The translations under genes were made by a program, and so were the position numbers. This document shows positions 46,546 through 57,480 of a DNA stretch of 64,000 bases, in pieces. Within the stretch, counting starts at the first letter, position 1. Every line of letters begins with the position of its first letter. Below the pieces are notes generated by a model, which worked only from the letters and a program-made list of their open reading frames with translations, was not told the DNA's origin and searched no databases. The stretch spans positions 154,123,043 to 154,187,042 of the forward strand of contig CP136069.1 in NCBI GenBank assembly GCA_032622095.1, in the 5' to 3' direction. This DNA comes from Siphonodentalium dalli (Eukaryota; Mollusca; Scaphopoda; Gadilida; Siphonodentaliidae).

Positions 46546-46897
46546 TTAACCTTCATGTGTTCATTTTCAGTTGCCCACGATGCTCTCCAAGATTCCAATC
46601 CGAAACAATAGGGGAGCAAAGTTAATATAACCCCGTTGGGCTTGTTGGTTAATCCCTCTCAGATCCAATCAAACGTGTACGTGATTTACTTTTGTATATC
46701 CCTTCGATACACATGTGTATAATACTCGAGCGTCGTGCATTTGGCCGCTAATGATTTATGGGATCCCATAGCTGAATGTGATCAGCGTTCTGGGATTCAT
46801 ATTATAGCAATAGAGTTATTTCTCCTGCAGTTTTTCGATAATTTTGTAGCAGAAACATTACAACATTCAGATGGGCATATTCACGCTGGTCATCCGT

Positions 46898-46931
46898 GTA
46901 ACAAGGACCCGGATAAGTAACGACGGACGCG
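46898..46931 (+). repeat. GTAACGnnGGACGCG motif pair, left arm
   Basis: gtaacaaggacccg and gtaacgacggacgcg, with the same 19-bp spacing as at 40288. Confidence 0.8.
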
Positions 46932-47283
46932 ACTTCCGTGTGAATAAATTGTCTCGGGCTGGTCAAGAAAAACGTTGAGTATAGGCCTTTAAAATTAATA
47001 TACCTATGTTTTAGTGTGCGTAGTGTTTTGGGACAATATTAGTCGAAATCGGTGGGTGCTAAATTGATGTCAGCGTGTCCACAATTAATGTATAAAGAGG
47101 AAAGTTGTTGCAAAACCCTGAAATTGCACGCAAATTGACTCATAAAATTATGTTATCACGTGCAAATCTGAACAATTCATGACGTTGATGTACCGCCGGG
47201 ATCCCTGTCATTGAAATATAAGCAACACAACCACCGCCAAGCAACCGGTTTCCAGCAATTCGAATAGTTAGCATTACCAACGA

Positions 47284-47352
47284 GTAACGAGGACCCGTTA
47301 TCATGTAACGTTGGACGCGCTTCAGAAATCACATTGATTAACCGCGGACGCG
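47284..47352 (+). repeat. GTAACGnnGGACGCG motif triplet, left arm
   Basis: Copies at 47284, 47305 (gtaacgttggacgcg) and 47338 (ttaaccgcggacgcg), spaced 21 and 33 bp. Confidence 0.8.
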
Positions 47353-47382
47353 AATATTCCGACAAACAATTTATTTAGAAAC

Positions 47383-47502
47383 ATGAATGTTTTGAATGTA
47401 TCAGGAATCACATGTTTATGTGTTTTACCATTATTTGTCGCATTGTTAACCATCTGTTTCACAGCAAATTTGAAACAGACGAAACGTTGTCAGGAGACTT
47501 GA
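47383..47502 (+). pseudogene. small hydrophobic ORF, left-arm copy, nonsense
   Basis: It starts MNVLNVSGITCLCVLPLFVA and ends after 39 residues at a TGA where the right-arm copy has TGG (Trp). Ignoring the stop, the frame would run into the spacer with a different C-terminus from the right-arm copy. A hydrophobic segment is visible near residues 8-27. No family recognised; it may not be a gene. Confidence 0.3.
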
Positions 47503-47532
47503 GTGCTTAAGATTCCTCTCGCCATTACTCTG

Positions 47533-47998
47533 TTTCTCTTTGCACCACTAAGAGTGTATATGAATGTTTGCTATCGATAGGCACGTGGTTCGGTGGATTT
47601 AGGACCCTAGCCGTCGGCGAGATAATGTCACTCAAGCTAATATGGGACCCTGATGCAAATTACACGTGTGTGGAGATCACTAACCCATGCCAGCAGGCAT
47701 GTTGTGATACTGAAACAGTAAATTTGTTGTTGAACATTTCAGGCCTTATAAAATGTGTGCCGACATTAACTAATGCAAGTAATTTGAAGGATACCGACAT
47801 ATTTTTTCGCTACCAAACACAGGGTCGTAAATAAAAAAAATTGTATTGACTATCAAGTCCAGAAAACAGAATGGCAGAGTATAAAGAATTCCCTCCACCG
47901 AACATAGACCCAACTGTTCAATCGGGTTATGCCATGACACCCCCGGACAGCAATATCGTTCATCCGGAGGAGGACCTGATAAATGACATACAGAGTAA
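47533..47998. other. spacer at the centre of the inverted repeat
   Basis: 466 bp of sequence not repeated in either arm. It holds a plus-strand frame with first ATG at 47625 ending at 47834 (IWDPDANYTCVEITNPCQQA..., Cys-rich, unknown). An ATG at 47871 opens a 56-residue frame (MAEYKEFPPPNIDPTVQSGY...) running into the right arm to 48041. Neither matches a family I know. Confidence 0.6.
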
Positions 47999-48148
47999 CA
48001 GAGTAATGGCGAGAGGAATCTTAAGCACCCAAGTCTCCTGACAACGTTTCGTCTGTTTCAAATTTGCTGTGAAACAGATGGTTACCAATGCGACAAATAA
48101 TGGTAAAACACATAAACATGTGATTCCTGATACATTCAAAACATTCAT
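47960..48148 (-). CDS. hypothetical 62-residue hydrophobic protein spanning arm and spacer
   Basis: It starts at an ATG (48148) inside the right arm and ends in the spacer at 47960. Two hydrophobic stretches, TCLCVLPLFVALVTICF and LKIPLAITLLLCMSFI, could be membrane segments. The left-arm copy is identical nearly throughout but stops early. The C-terminus depends on which side of the spacer is read, as expected if an inverted duplication cut through an older sequence. No homology recognised; coding status is unproven and it may be chance. Confidence 0.25.
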   Translation of the reverse strand: MNVLNVSGITCLCVLPLFVALVTICFTANLKQTKRCQETWVLKIPLAITLLLCMSFIRSSSG

Positions 48149-48178
48149 GTTTCTAAATAAATTGTTTGTCGGAATATT

Positions 48179-48247
48179 CGCGTCCGCGGTTAATCAATGT
48201 GATTTCTGAAGCGCGTCCAACGTTACATGATAACGGGTCCTCGTTAC
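48179..48247 (-). repeat. GTAACGnnGGACGCG motif triplet, right arm
   Basis: Mirror of 47284-47352. Confidence 0.8.
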
Positions 48248-48599
48248 TCGTTGGTAATGCTAACTATTCGAATTGCTGGAAACCGGTTGCTTGGCGGTGG
48301 TTGTGTTGCTTATATTTCAATGACAGGGATCCCGGCGGTACATCAACGTCATGAATTGTTCAGATTTGCACGTGATAACATAATTTTATGAGTCAATTTG
48401 CGTGCAATTTCAGGGTTTTGCAACAACTTTCCTCTTTATACATTAATTGTGGACACGCTGACATCAATTTAGCACCCACCGATTTCGACTAATATTGTCC
48501 CAAAACACTACGCACACTAAAACATAGGTATATTAATTTTAAAGGCCTATACTCAACGTTTTTCTTGACCAGCCCGAGACAATTTATTCACACGGAAGT

Positions 48600-48633
48600 C
48601 GCGTCCGTCGTTACTTATCCGGGTCCTTGTTAC
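48600..48633 (-). repeat. GTAACGnnGGACGCG motif pair, right arm
   Basis: Mirror of 46898-46931. Confidence 0.8.
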
Positions 48634-48985
48634 ACGGATGACCAGCGTGAATATGCCCATCTGAATGTTGTAATGTTTCTGATACAAAATTATCGAAAAA
48701 CTGCAGGAGAAATAACTCTATTGCTATAATATGAATCCCAGAACGCTGATCACATTCAGCTATGGGATCCCATAAATCATTAGCGGCCAAATGCACGACG
48801 CTCGAGTATTATACACATGTGTATCGAAGGGATATACAAAAGTAAATCACGTACACGTTTGATTGGATCTGAGAGGGATTAACCAACAAGCCCAACGGGG
48901 TTATATTAACTTTGCTCCCCTATTGTTTCGGATTGGAATCTTGGAGAGCATCGTGGGCAACTGAAAATGAACACATGAAGGTTAA

Positions 48986-49839
48986 CCAGGACCAGGAACC
49001 TACGTCACCAATGTAATCTCTAAACCGTCACTACAGACGTTCAGGACCAGGAACTTACATCACTGATGTAATATCTAAACCGTCGCTACAGACGTTCAGG
49101 ACCAGGAACCTACGTCACTGATGTAATCTCTAAACCGTAACTACTGACGTTCAGTGGCCAGGAACCTACGTCACTGACGTAATATCTAAACCGTCGCTAC
49201 AGACTTTCAGGAACAGGAACCTACGTCACTGATGTAATCTCTAAACCGTCGCTATAGACGTTCAGGGCCAGAAACCTACGTCACTGATGTGATCACTAAA
49301 CCGTCGCTACATACGTTCAGAGCCAGGAACATACGTAACTGATGTCATATCTAAACCGTCGCTACAGACGTTCAGGAACCTATGCCACTAACGTAATATC
49401 TAAACTGTCGCTACAGACGTTCAGGAACCTACATCACTGATGTAATATCTAAACCGTCAGACGTTTAGGAACTTACGCCACTGATGTAATCTCTAAACCG
49501 TCTGTACAGACGTTCAGTAACCTACGTCACTTATATAATATTTAAACCGTCGCTACAGACATTCAGGGCCAGGAACATACGTCAATGATGTAATATCTAA
49601 ACCGTCGCTACAGACGTCCAGGGCCAGGCATTTACGTCAGTGATGTAATCTCTAAACCGTCGCTACAGACGTTCAGGGCCATGAACCTACGTCACTGATG
49701 TAATCTCTAAACCTTCGCTACAGACGTTCATGACCAGGAACATACGTTACTGATGTAATCTCTAAACCGTCGCTACAGACTTTCAGGGCCAGGAACCTAC
49801 GTCAGTTGTGTAATCTCTAAACCGTCACTACAGACGTTA
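48986..49839 (+). repeat. 55-bp minisatellite array, right arm
   Basis: About 15.5 units, same unit as 38271-39491. Confidence 0.95.
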
Positions 49840-50080
49840 GGACAGCTGCTATCGGGGACTCATGCAGTGGTTGAGCTAGAAATTTGTTACAGGAGTTATA
49901 AGTTATTGTACTTGTGAAATGGGTTATGTTCATTTTACGAACATTTATTAAATGGTTGAAATGTGTATGATGTTCAAAGTCACGATAATGGTAAATCCCG
50001 GGAAAAATTAACGGCAAAATAACACCTTTGTAAACTCATGAGATATATTATTGTGCAAATATAATCTTACACAATACACG

Positions 50081-50113
50081 AGCATTCGATCCTTCTAGGG
50101 ATCTTTATCAAGT
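50081..50113 (-). other. hammerhead-ribozyme-like degenerate motif, right arm
   Basis: Mirror copy of 45473-45505; the stem gatcc/ggatc is at 50088-50103. Confidence 0.35.
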
Positions 50114-50735
50114 GGAGTGGATCGTTATCGTTGGCGTTGTCAGTGGCGTCATGACGCTGTGCATTAATTGTTTACCGCGAAATCATGGAGTCCGACGTAA
50201 CCGGATAGATATGCCGCGTCTCTGTTGAACCCTGTCTTCATCGTGTCCAGGTCTCATATTAAACTCATCTCCTCCTTTCTTCTCAGCCGGACATATGGCT
50301 GACCCCCCCCCATTTGAACCGGTCCTGTACAGTGAAGTAACAGTGGTTGTGGTACTGTGTAAACGCGTTAGCAGGGTACCCAATCACACCACTAGCTTTT
50401 AGAAGATATAAAGAATTGTCATCAGCGAACATATAAGATATAAGACATAATGGGTGAGTTATTCCTATGGGAATTTCATATAATTACCACAGATGACCAA
50501 CTATATTTGTTACAAACATTTTCAGTATCGGACGAATAAACCGAAAAACCTGGATGTTTCTCATTCATCCTCCATCGATTATCCACTAATTGTACTCTTC
50601 AAAAGATACTGAATCGAATTTATTAATCTTTAGATGGCCAAAGACCCCCTGGATCACAAAATCGAGGGCGATAGATTGGCAATGGTAACGTTCGCAGGGG
50701 ATCCGCGCTTCCAAATTATACTGTCTGCAGGGGGC

Positions 50736-50740
50736 TAGAA
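50736..50740. repeat. target-site duplication (tagaa), left of LINE D
   Basis: tagaa here and at 54328-54332. The uninterrupted left arm has gctagaatactg in reverse complement at the same point (44800-44812). Confidence 0.75.
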
Positions 50741-53700
50741 CACATTGCCATAGTTATAAAGTTTTCCATTGAGTGTGGCCTCTTACTTTGTGATGGCTAA
50801 TCGCAATACTATAGAGCTTGATGATATAGAAAACATTGATGTTTTTGATTTGTTAGAAACCTACCAATCACGTTCAGACGGACAAGAGGGCTCGTGCGAT
50901 AATCCCATAAATGGATTAGTTCCGACTAAATATTTTTTACCCGAGGAATATAATAATATTGTAGCCAGAACAAAAAGTCAAGTTTCATTGTTTAACTTAA
51001 ATTGTCAAAGTCTCTATGCCAATTGGGATGCTTTCAACACTTTGATTTACGAACTACAAAATACGAATGACAAATTTGGAGTCATAGGTCTCACTGAAAT
51101 ATTTCGCACCCCTGTTAACATTAATTTCTCATTAGTAGGTTATCATCCTCTCATAAAAAAATGTAGACCCGATGATGATGATTCAAGAGGGGACGTTGGG
51201 CTTTTCATTAGAGATGATTTGAACTTTAAAATTCGGGAAGATTTATCAATTTTTTTGCCTCACGTTTTTGAATCACTCTTCATAGAGATATCCGAACATC
51301 ATAGAAAGCCGTATATTGTTGGAATTATATACAGACCTAACACTCAGCCAAAGGCTGATATAGATAAATTTATCAAAACAATGAAGGAGATAATGACAAA
51401 AATTAATTCTGAGCACAAAAAAGGGTTTTTAATGGGTGATTATAATATTGACTTGTTGAAATTCGGATTACACGTGAAAATAAATGAATTTATTAACTCG
51501 TTTTTTGCTGATGGGTTTCTACCAACCATTCTTAGACCGACGAGAGTTACCACATATACTGCCACATTGATAGATCAAATACTTACTAATGACCTCTTGA
51601 TGAACTTCCAATCGGGTATTGTCATAACCGATGTCAGTGACCATTTTGGTATATTTTATCGGGAAAAGGCAATTCTCCTCAGTCATCAACAGTTAGGAAC
51701 ACAATTACAGAGGAGCTTCTGTGAAGATAATGTATCATGTTTTAAACGTATATTGTCTTCGACAAATTATGACTCTGTGTTACATGCATCTAGTCCTGAT
51801 GGGTCGTATGACTCATTCATGAATCTGTTTTTAAAAGGTTATGATGTTGCCTTTTCTCGTAGAGTAGTACAAATCAAACGAAAACACATAAAACTAAAGC
51901 CTTGGATGACCGGTGGGCTCCTTAAATCGTCTTTGCACAAAGATAAATTATATAGAAAGAAATTGAAGAACCCCACTGACGGTAATATTGAACTATATAA
52001 GGAGTATTGCAGATACTTTAATCGAATTAAAAGATACAGCAAACGGACATACTATGAGAATATTCTGAACTCTTGTAGATCTGATATGAAAAAAACTTGG
52101 AACATATTACGCGAAGTCATTCAAAAGAGCAATAAGAAACCACAATACCCCCATACTTTTGTGATTGAAGGGAAACCTATCCACAATAAACAACAAGTGT
52201 CTGAAGAATTTAACAAATTCTTCTCAACAATCGGCAAACGCGAAGCAGATAAAATATCGACTAACTCTAATATGGATTTCTCAAGCTATCTTGGCCAACC
52301 TGAAATTAGAAGTATGTTCGTGCGGCCCACCACCGTAGAAGAATTGGGTTATATTGTTAACAAAATGAAGAATAAACAAAGCAAAGATAACAAGGGGATT
52401 TCAGCAGGTTTATTGAAACAAATTATTGAGGAAATTTCAATACCTCTATGTCATATAATAAATAATTCATTAGAGGCAGGCATTGTTCCAAAAGAGATGA
52501 AAATAGCTAGAGTTATTCCTCTATTTAAATCCAATGAAAGAAATATGATTCAAAATTATCGTCCAATTAGTATTCTTCCCACATTTTCTAAAATCCTAGA
52601 GAAAGTGGTATGTAACAGGTTAGTGGAATTTTTCCATGATAAATTCTATAAAGAACAATATGGCTTCCGGAGAGGCCATTTTACAGTTCACCCAATAATC
52701 CGACTTCTTAACGACATTGTGATTAATAATGACAAGAAATCAAAAGATTGTACATTAACAACTTTTATTGACTTCTCAAAAGCTTTCGATACCATAAATC
52801 ACGATATACTATTATCTAAACTTGAATTTTATGGAGTTCGAGGCAATATAAAACATTGGTTCGAGAGTTATTTAAGAGATAGAGTGCAATATGTAGATTT
52901 AGACGGTTGTCTATCAAGTGAAATCCATATTACAACTGGTGTCCCTCAGGGATATATCTTAGGCCCTTTACTTTTTCTTATCTATGTGAATGACATGCAC
53001 CGGAGTACATCATTATCCCTTTTATCATTTGCAGATGATACCACTGTATATGCGTCTCATCATAATTTAGATTTACTTTTTAAGCGCACAAATATTCAAC
53101 TTGAATTACTCAATAAATGGTGCAAGGCAAACAAACTGTCATTAAATGCCAAGAAAACCAAATATATTTTATTTCAACTAACTGGTGGAAACTATAATTG
53201 CACGAAACATACTCTACAGATAAATGGTCAAATAATTGAAAGAATAGGAAGCAACTGCAAAGAAAAATCCTTCAAATTCCTTGGTATTCATCTGGACGAA
53301 AATTTAACATTCAACAACCACACGGCTTTAATTGCAACAAGAATGTCTAGAGCTCTATATGCAATTAACAGAGTTAAACACATTCTTCCAGAAAGGAATT
53401 TACGACAGTTGTATTACAGTCTAATTCATAGTCACCTAACATATGGCATAGAAATTTGGGGAAATTCGAATACGTTTAATAAATTAATAGTATTGCAGAA
53501 AAAGGCAATTCGCATTATACATAATAAAAGATATAACAGCCACAACGATCCACTTTAAAAAAAAAGTAATATACTAAAAGCTCACGATCTTTATAAATTA
53601 CGCACCTATCAATTCATGAACGATTGGTTCTGCAACCAACTACCTATCTCATTTCAGAACACTTATTGCATATACCACAACCCAACAATGGTAACAAGAC

Positions 53701-54327
53701 AAAGTGGCAAATTAGTTGGAACAAAATCTAGAACATCCTTCACCGAAAACCTCCCTTACCATATCTTCCCGAAACTTTGGAAAGAACTAGATACATCTTT
53801 ACAGTTAGTTTTACCACGTTCCAAATTTAAACGAGACGTATCTGAAGTTATCATAAGCAGCTATCTTGACAGTGTTCTTTGTAAAAAACCTACACTGTTT
53901 CGACTGTTATCCGTTCATGGATGAATCAACTATATATGTAAGAATTGTTAAGTGAATCCAACGCATGTACGCCCATTATGTGTGAAGAATACAACTATAT
54001 CATCAGTCTTATATTATACCAAAATTTATATTATATATCATAATTGAACGATATTTTACTGTATTGCCACTTAGGCTATGGACAAAAACTAAACCACAAA
54101 AGTATCGTTGTCTACACTACGTACTATAGATAAAAACTTGTATCACCATTATATGCTGTCATTTGGGATCAGAGTCGGAATATAATTATCTAAGTTTGGG
54201 AGTGTGCAGGAAGACGACCAGTATGTCATGCCATCTCCCAGTAATATATACTATATTTTGTTTGATTTTTGTATTATACATTATCATGTTTGTTATATAT
54301 TACTAAATAAAACTGAATTGAATTGAA
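50741..54327 (+). mobile_element. nearly intact CR1/Jockey-group LINE (LINE D)
   Basis: A 3.6-kb plus-strand element in the right arm. A short 5' leader (50741-50792) precedes one long ORF, then about 400 bp of 3' UTR and the end aaataaaactgaattgaatt (54305-54327). The empty site in the left arm fixes both boundaries. ORF1 is absent, so the element is either 5' truncated or a single-ORF type. Confidence 0.9.
50793..53924 (+). pseudogene. LINE ORF2: endonuclease + reverse transcriptase, one in-frame stop
   Basis: The first true ATG is at 50793 (the frame is open slightly further upstream). The endonuclease comes first: N70 (FNLNCQS), E102 (GLTE), D216/N218 (GDYNID), D261 (LIDQIL) and D283-H284 (SDHFG). 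RT follows with NYRPISILPTFSKILEKVV, motif A D660 (FIDFSKAFDT), motif B TGVPQGYILGPLLFL and motif C FADDTTVY (D748, D749). At codon 922 a TAA (53556-53558) beside an A-run stops the frame. The same frame then stays open through KAHDLYKLRTYQF and LPYHIFPKLWKELDTS to 53924, giving a 1043-residue protein if the stop were absent. Only this stop visibly disables it, so the element is young. Truncation would remove the C-terminal domain after RT. Confidence 0.9.
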
Positions 54328-54332
54328 TAGAA
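54328..54332. repeat. target-site duplication (tagaa), right of LINE D
   Basis: Right copy; arm sequence resumes directly (tagaatactgtctg). Confidence 0.75.
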
Positions 54333-54473
54333 TACTGTCTGACGGTGGTCTGCTATCAATGTAATGAGCTTTACTCGAGTAATAGCGATCACTTTTACTA
54401 TTCATGTCACGTGAGGCTTATGTTTTAGCATTTTAAACATTTCGCATTGTTTCACAACCGACAGACGAACGAT

Positions 54474-55213
54474 ACGATATTTGAAAACAAATTATGAAAC
54501 ACAAATAAGCGACAATATGAGACAAATTAAAGACGTATTTGCATTGCAAGATATCATATTAGTGTATTGTTGATATTTCATGGAAATAATCTGATAGATT
54601 TGATTGAGTTTTCCCCATTTTCTAGTTCATTCTTGTCAAAGTACTTGTTTGTATATCTATTTATCGTCTTTTTTTGTATATAGATACGGCATCTCAAGAA
54701 AAACTGTGACCGATAGTTCTAAGAGGTCACTCAAGAGAACTTAACAACATCAACTCCCACCAAAATCGCGAGCTTCTAAAATTTCAACGATACTTCTGCA
54801 GGTGGTAAGGGTACTGTCTGACGGTGGTCTGCTATCAATTTAATGGGCTTTACTAAAGTAAACAGTTGTTTAAATATTGTTGGGAAAGGGGCTGCATTAA
54901 GTTGTTATAACTTGTGTCCCAATCCCTTGTAACGTTTGTTGCAATACATACGTTTAAACCAATACTATAGTCACAACACAAGAATTTCCACTGGACGCAA
55001 GACCACCTTCAATCGTTACAATTCCATAGAGTCCAACCACTGCAATCAGGATCCATACACACTGCGAGCCGGACCATTCAACAAGTTCTTTATTTAAAAA
55101 AGAGCAGTTAAACAATAACGTATTACTCGCCGTTCAGAATACAAGTATATGGGAACAATTACTAATGGACCATTCGACATCTATTTTAATATATTATTTT
55201 TTGTCAAAAATAA
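54474..55213. other. non-coding; contains a fragment of the arm edge
   Basis: 54795-54860 repeats the arm's outer segment (actgtctgacggtggtctgc tatcaat) beside the palindrome. Otherwise no gene seen. Confidence 0.6.
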
Positions 55214-55637
55214 TCAGTATTTTCTTGTTAAAAATGGGATATGAATACATAAATTGTGGATTGTCAACGATATATCTAAATGGATGTTAACAGAAAACCA
55301 GTATAGCTTGCATATATACGTTCTTTTGTAGTTCACTCGGCCGTTAACATGTGCTAAGATCTCGATAGTTTGTCCTGGTCGCGTGTTTCTTCCATCTCTG
55401 TGTGGCATTTGCTTACATTTTGCTACACAAACTGTTCCCGTCGAGCAGGAGCTTAACCACTGATACATCCCTGTACAGGAGCGGTTGAAATGTGGGCCGA
55501 CTGGCATGAAAGTGTTATGTGATGTTATAAAAAATCAATGTCCTCGCATACGTTGCCTTAACGATTGTCCCGTTTCTCCGACGTAGTATGTATCCGGACA
55601 TCTATCACATTGTATGACACACAAAACCACGAGATAG
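55214..55637 (-). pseudogene. Penelope-like element 3' part (GIY-YIG), inverted
   Basis: Minus-strand reading from 55637 gives CDRCPDTYYVGETGQSLRQR and then, after a stop, MPVGPHFNRSCTG. This is a second copy of the GIY-YIG endonuclease found at 57.2 kb. YYVGETG is the Y-x-G core and RQRMRGH the following conserved Arg helix. Only the C-terminal endonuclease end is present. It abuts the plus-strand PLE piece head to head at about 55638. Confidence 0.8.
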
Positions 55638-56563
55638 TGAACTACAACCCATCGTCAAACAGACGAGCAACATAAAGGACACCGCCGACTTTCCCAATAA
55701 ACTCAATGCAGTCAGCGATATCCAGGACGGAGCTCTATTGGTGACATTGGATGTCACCTCTTTATACAGCAATATTTCGGCATGCGATGGAATAAAGCAC
55801 TAGATGATGCCCCCCACAACACTCAGAATGAGCATTCCGACGTCCTTGTGAAACTAAGTGAATTCGTACTTACACACAACAATTTTCGATATAACGGCGG
55901 GAACTTCCTACATGTCAACGGAACCGGCATGGGAACACCGATGGCACCACAATTGGCTAATTTATTCATGGACAAACTGGAACGTGAATTCCTCGCGGCA
56001 CAATTACTAAAACCGTACGTATACTACAGATACATAGACGACATATATTCCTCATTTGGACACATGGAAAAGAGGCTTTACGTGCATTCCACAACGACTT
56101 CAACAATCGACACCCAGATATAACATTCAAAATGTACTATTCAGAAAACGAAGTGAACTTTCTTGACGTCACAGTTACATCAGATAATGAACGCCTAAAG
56201 ACCAAGGTCTACAGAAAACCCACAGATAAATTGCATTCAGAAAGCTTCCATCCTGATCATACCAAATCATCTGCGATATATGACCAAGCACTATATACGC
56301 TACAACATAATCCGCAGCGACAGAATAACTCGTGAATCTCAAATAGAAGAATTGCGGCATACTAGTAACTTCATTGGTATGGGCTATAAGCAAGGTGGAG
56401 TGAACAGGGAGATTCATAAATCGAACAGTAAAACACGAGACGATCTACTATTTCCGCAATTGAACCAAAGCGACGCATCGAACACCAAGATACCTCTTGT
56501 GACAACATACCACCCTTCGCTATATAAACTAAAGTCGATTGCATAAGATCTACGAAACATCAT

Positions 56564-56576
56564 CGACAGTAACAGC
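56564..56576. repeat. target-site duplication (cgacagtaacagc), left of SINE
   Basis: Identical 13-mer at 56890-56902. Removing the SINE and one copy rejoins the PLE coding frame (IIDSNSNLKEIF). Confidence 0.93.
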
Positions 56577-56889
56577 ATTGATTGATTGATTGATTGTGGT
56601 TTATTGTCGCTTTAGCCACTAAGGCCATATCACGACATTGCCAGTTTTAGTGGTGGAGGAAATCCGCACACTTGCGACTAATCTAACAGTGATTCCAATG
56701 GCTGATAAACTCGTCAACCATGTGCGGCAAACCACCGACCATCGGCGAGTAACTGGCAACTCCACCAGATAACGATTTCGAGTTACAAAGTCCACGATGG
56801 AAACATGTGGATTTGAACCCTTATCGCCAGCGCTGGAGGGCGAAACGGCTTGGAGTGGTACCCCTAACCGATTGAGCCACCGACGCCCC
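56577..56889 (-). mobile_element. tRNA-derived SINE
   Basis: A 313-bp minus-strand SINE. Its 5' head, read on the minus strand from 56889, has a pol III A box tggctcaatcgg (plus 56868-56879) and a B box gggttcaaatcc (plus 56809-56820). The tail is (CAAT)n, seen as attgattgattg on the plus strand at 56577-56593. The 13-bp target duplication proves the ends. It would be transcribed by RNA polymerase III from its internal promoter and mobilised by a partner LINE not identified here. Confidence 0.92.
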
Positions 56890-56902
56890 CGACAGTAACA
56901 GC
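56890..56902. repeat. target-site duplication, right of SINE
   Basis: Second copy of cgacagtaacagc. Confidence 0.93.
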
Positions 56903-57480
56903 AACCTGAAAGAAATCTTTCCAGATCTTCCACAAAACCTCCGTCGGAGTTTCGTTAGAACCACCAACAAAGTGCAACCGAACAGTGGTAATGGCAGCAG
57001 ACAATCGATATTGGATCGCTATATTGAATTACTCTTATCGATATGACAAGAGTAATTGTCAAACATGCCGTTCGATACCACCACTGTGACGCCCCTTATT
57101 AGGAGGAACGGTCAACAATATACCCCTATAGTGATAACTCGTGTAGCTTTCGTTGTGTTGTATATACTATGTGATAGATGTCCGGGTACACACTACGTCG
57201 GAGAAACAGGACAATCGATAAGGCAACGTATGCGAGGACATCGATTTTCTATAACATCACAGAACACTTTCATGCCAGTCGGCGCACATTTCAACTTGGC
57301 CAACCACTCGTTGAACGATCTAAAAGTTGCCTTCAGTGCCTTCAATGAATACATTAATATTACATATACTATTATATAATTATGTACCTGTTAAATGTGC
57401 TTTTGTCATGTATTTGTATTTATATCTCAGATGCCATGTATTGGTTTATTGAGATTAAAGAATTGAAAAAGTTCGCGTAT

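Larger units (their letters stand above)
44665..47532 (+). repeat. large inverted repeat, left arm
   Basis: 2868 bp that recurs as reverse complement at 47999-54473 once the LINE there is removed. Inner coordinates pair by a constant sum (for example 47177 with 48354, 46735 with 48796, sum 95531). The outer edge is atcgttcgtctgtcgg; the inner edge is gccattactctg. Arms differ at roughly one base per hundred by eye. It contains a 55-bp array, two motif clusters and PLE-like sequence. Confidence 0.95.
47999..54473 (-). repeat. large inverted repeat, right arm (interrupted by LINE D)
   Basis: The reverse complement of 44665-47532. It runs 47999-50740, is broken by the LINE at 50741-54327, and resumes 54328-54473 (agaatactgtctgacgg ... 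cgacagacgaacgat). Without the LINE and its 5-bp duplication the arm is 2883 bp, close to the left arm. Confidence 0.95.
55639..57379 (+). pseudogene. Penelope-like element: RT + GIY-YIG endonuclease, decayed and SINE-split
   Basis: RT begins ELQPIVKQTSNIKDTADFPN, then motif A LLVTLDVTSLYSNI. A frameshift near 55790 leads to NGTGMGTPMAPQLANLFMD and motif C YYRYIDDIYSSF. Another break near 56120 leads to FLDVTVTSDNERLKTKVYRK, then TRESQIEELRHTSNF and TTYHPSLYKLKSIA with a stop. After the SINE insertion the coding resumes: LKEIFPDLPQNLRRSFVRTT, then CDRCPGTHYVGETGQSIRQR and PVGAHFNLANHSLNDLKV, the GIY-YIG endonuclease. Y-IDD, KVYRKPTDK and the C-terminal GIY-YIG are the standard PLE signature. 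Frame breaks and the SINE make it inactive. Such elements prime at DNA ends or nicks made by the GIY-YIG domain. The N-terminus is missing. Confidence 0.9.

Noticed and set aside
56790-56889. Genuine tRNA gene
   Set aside because: A and B boxes are present, but it is the head of a SINE with a 13-bp target duplication and tail; no complete cloverleaf was seen.
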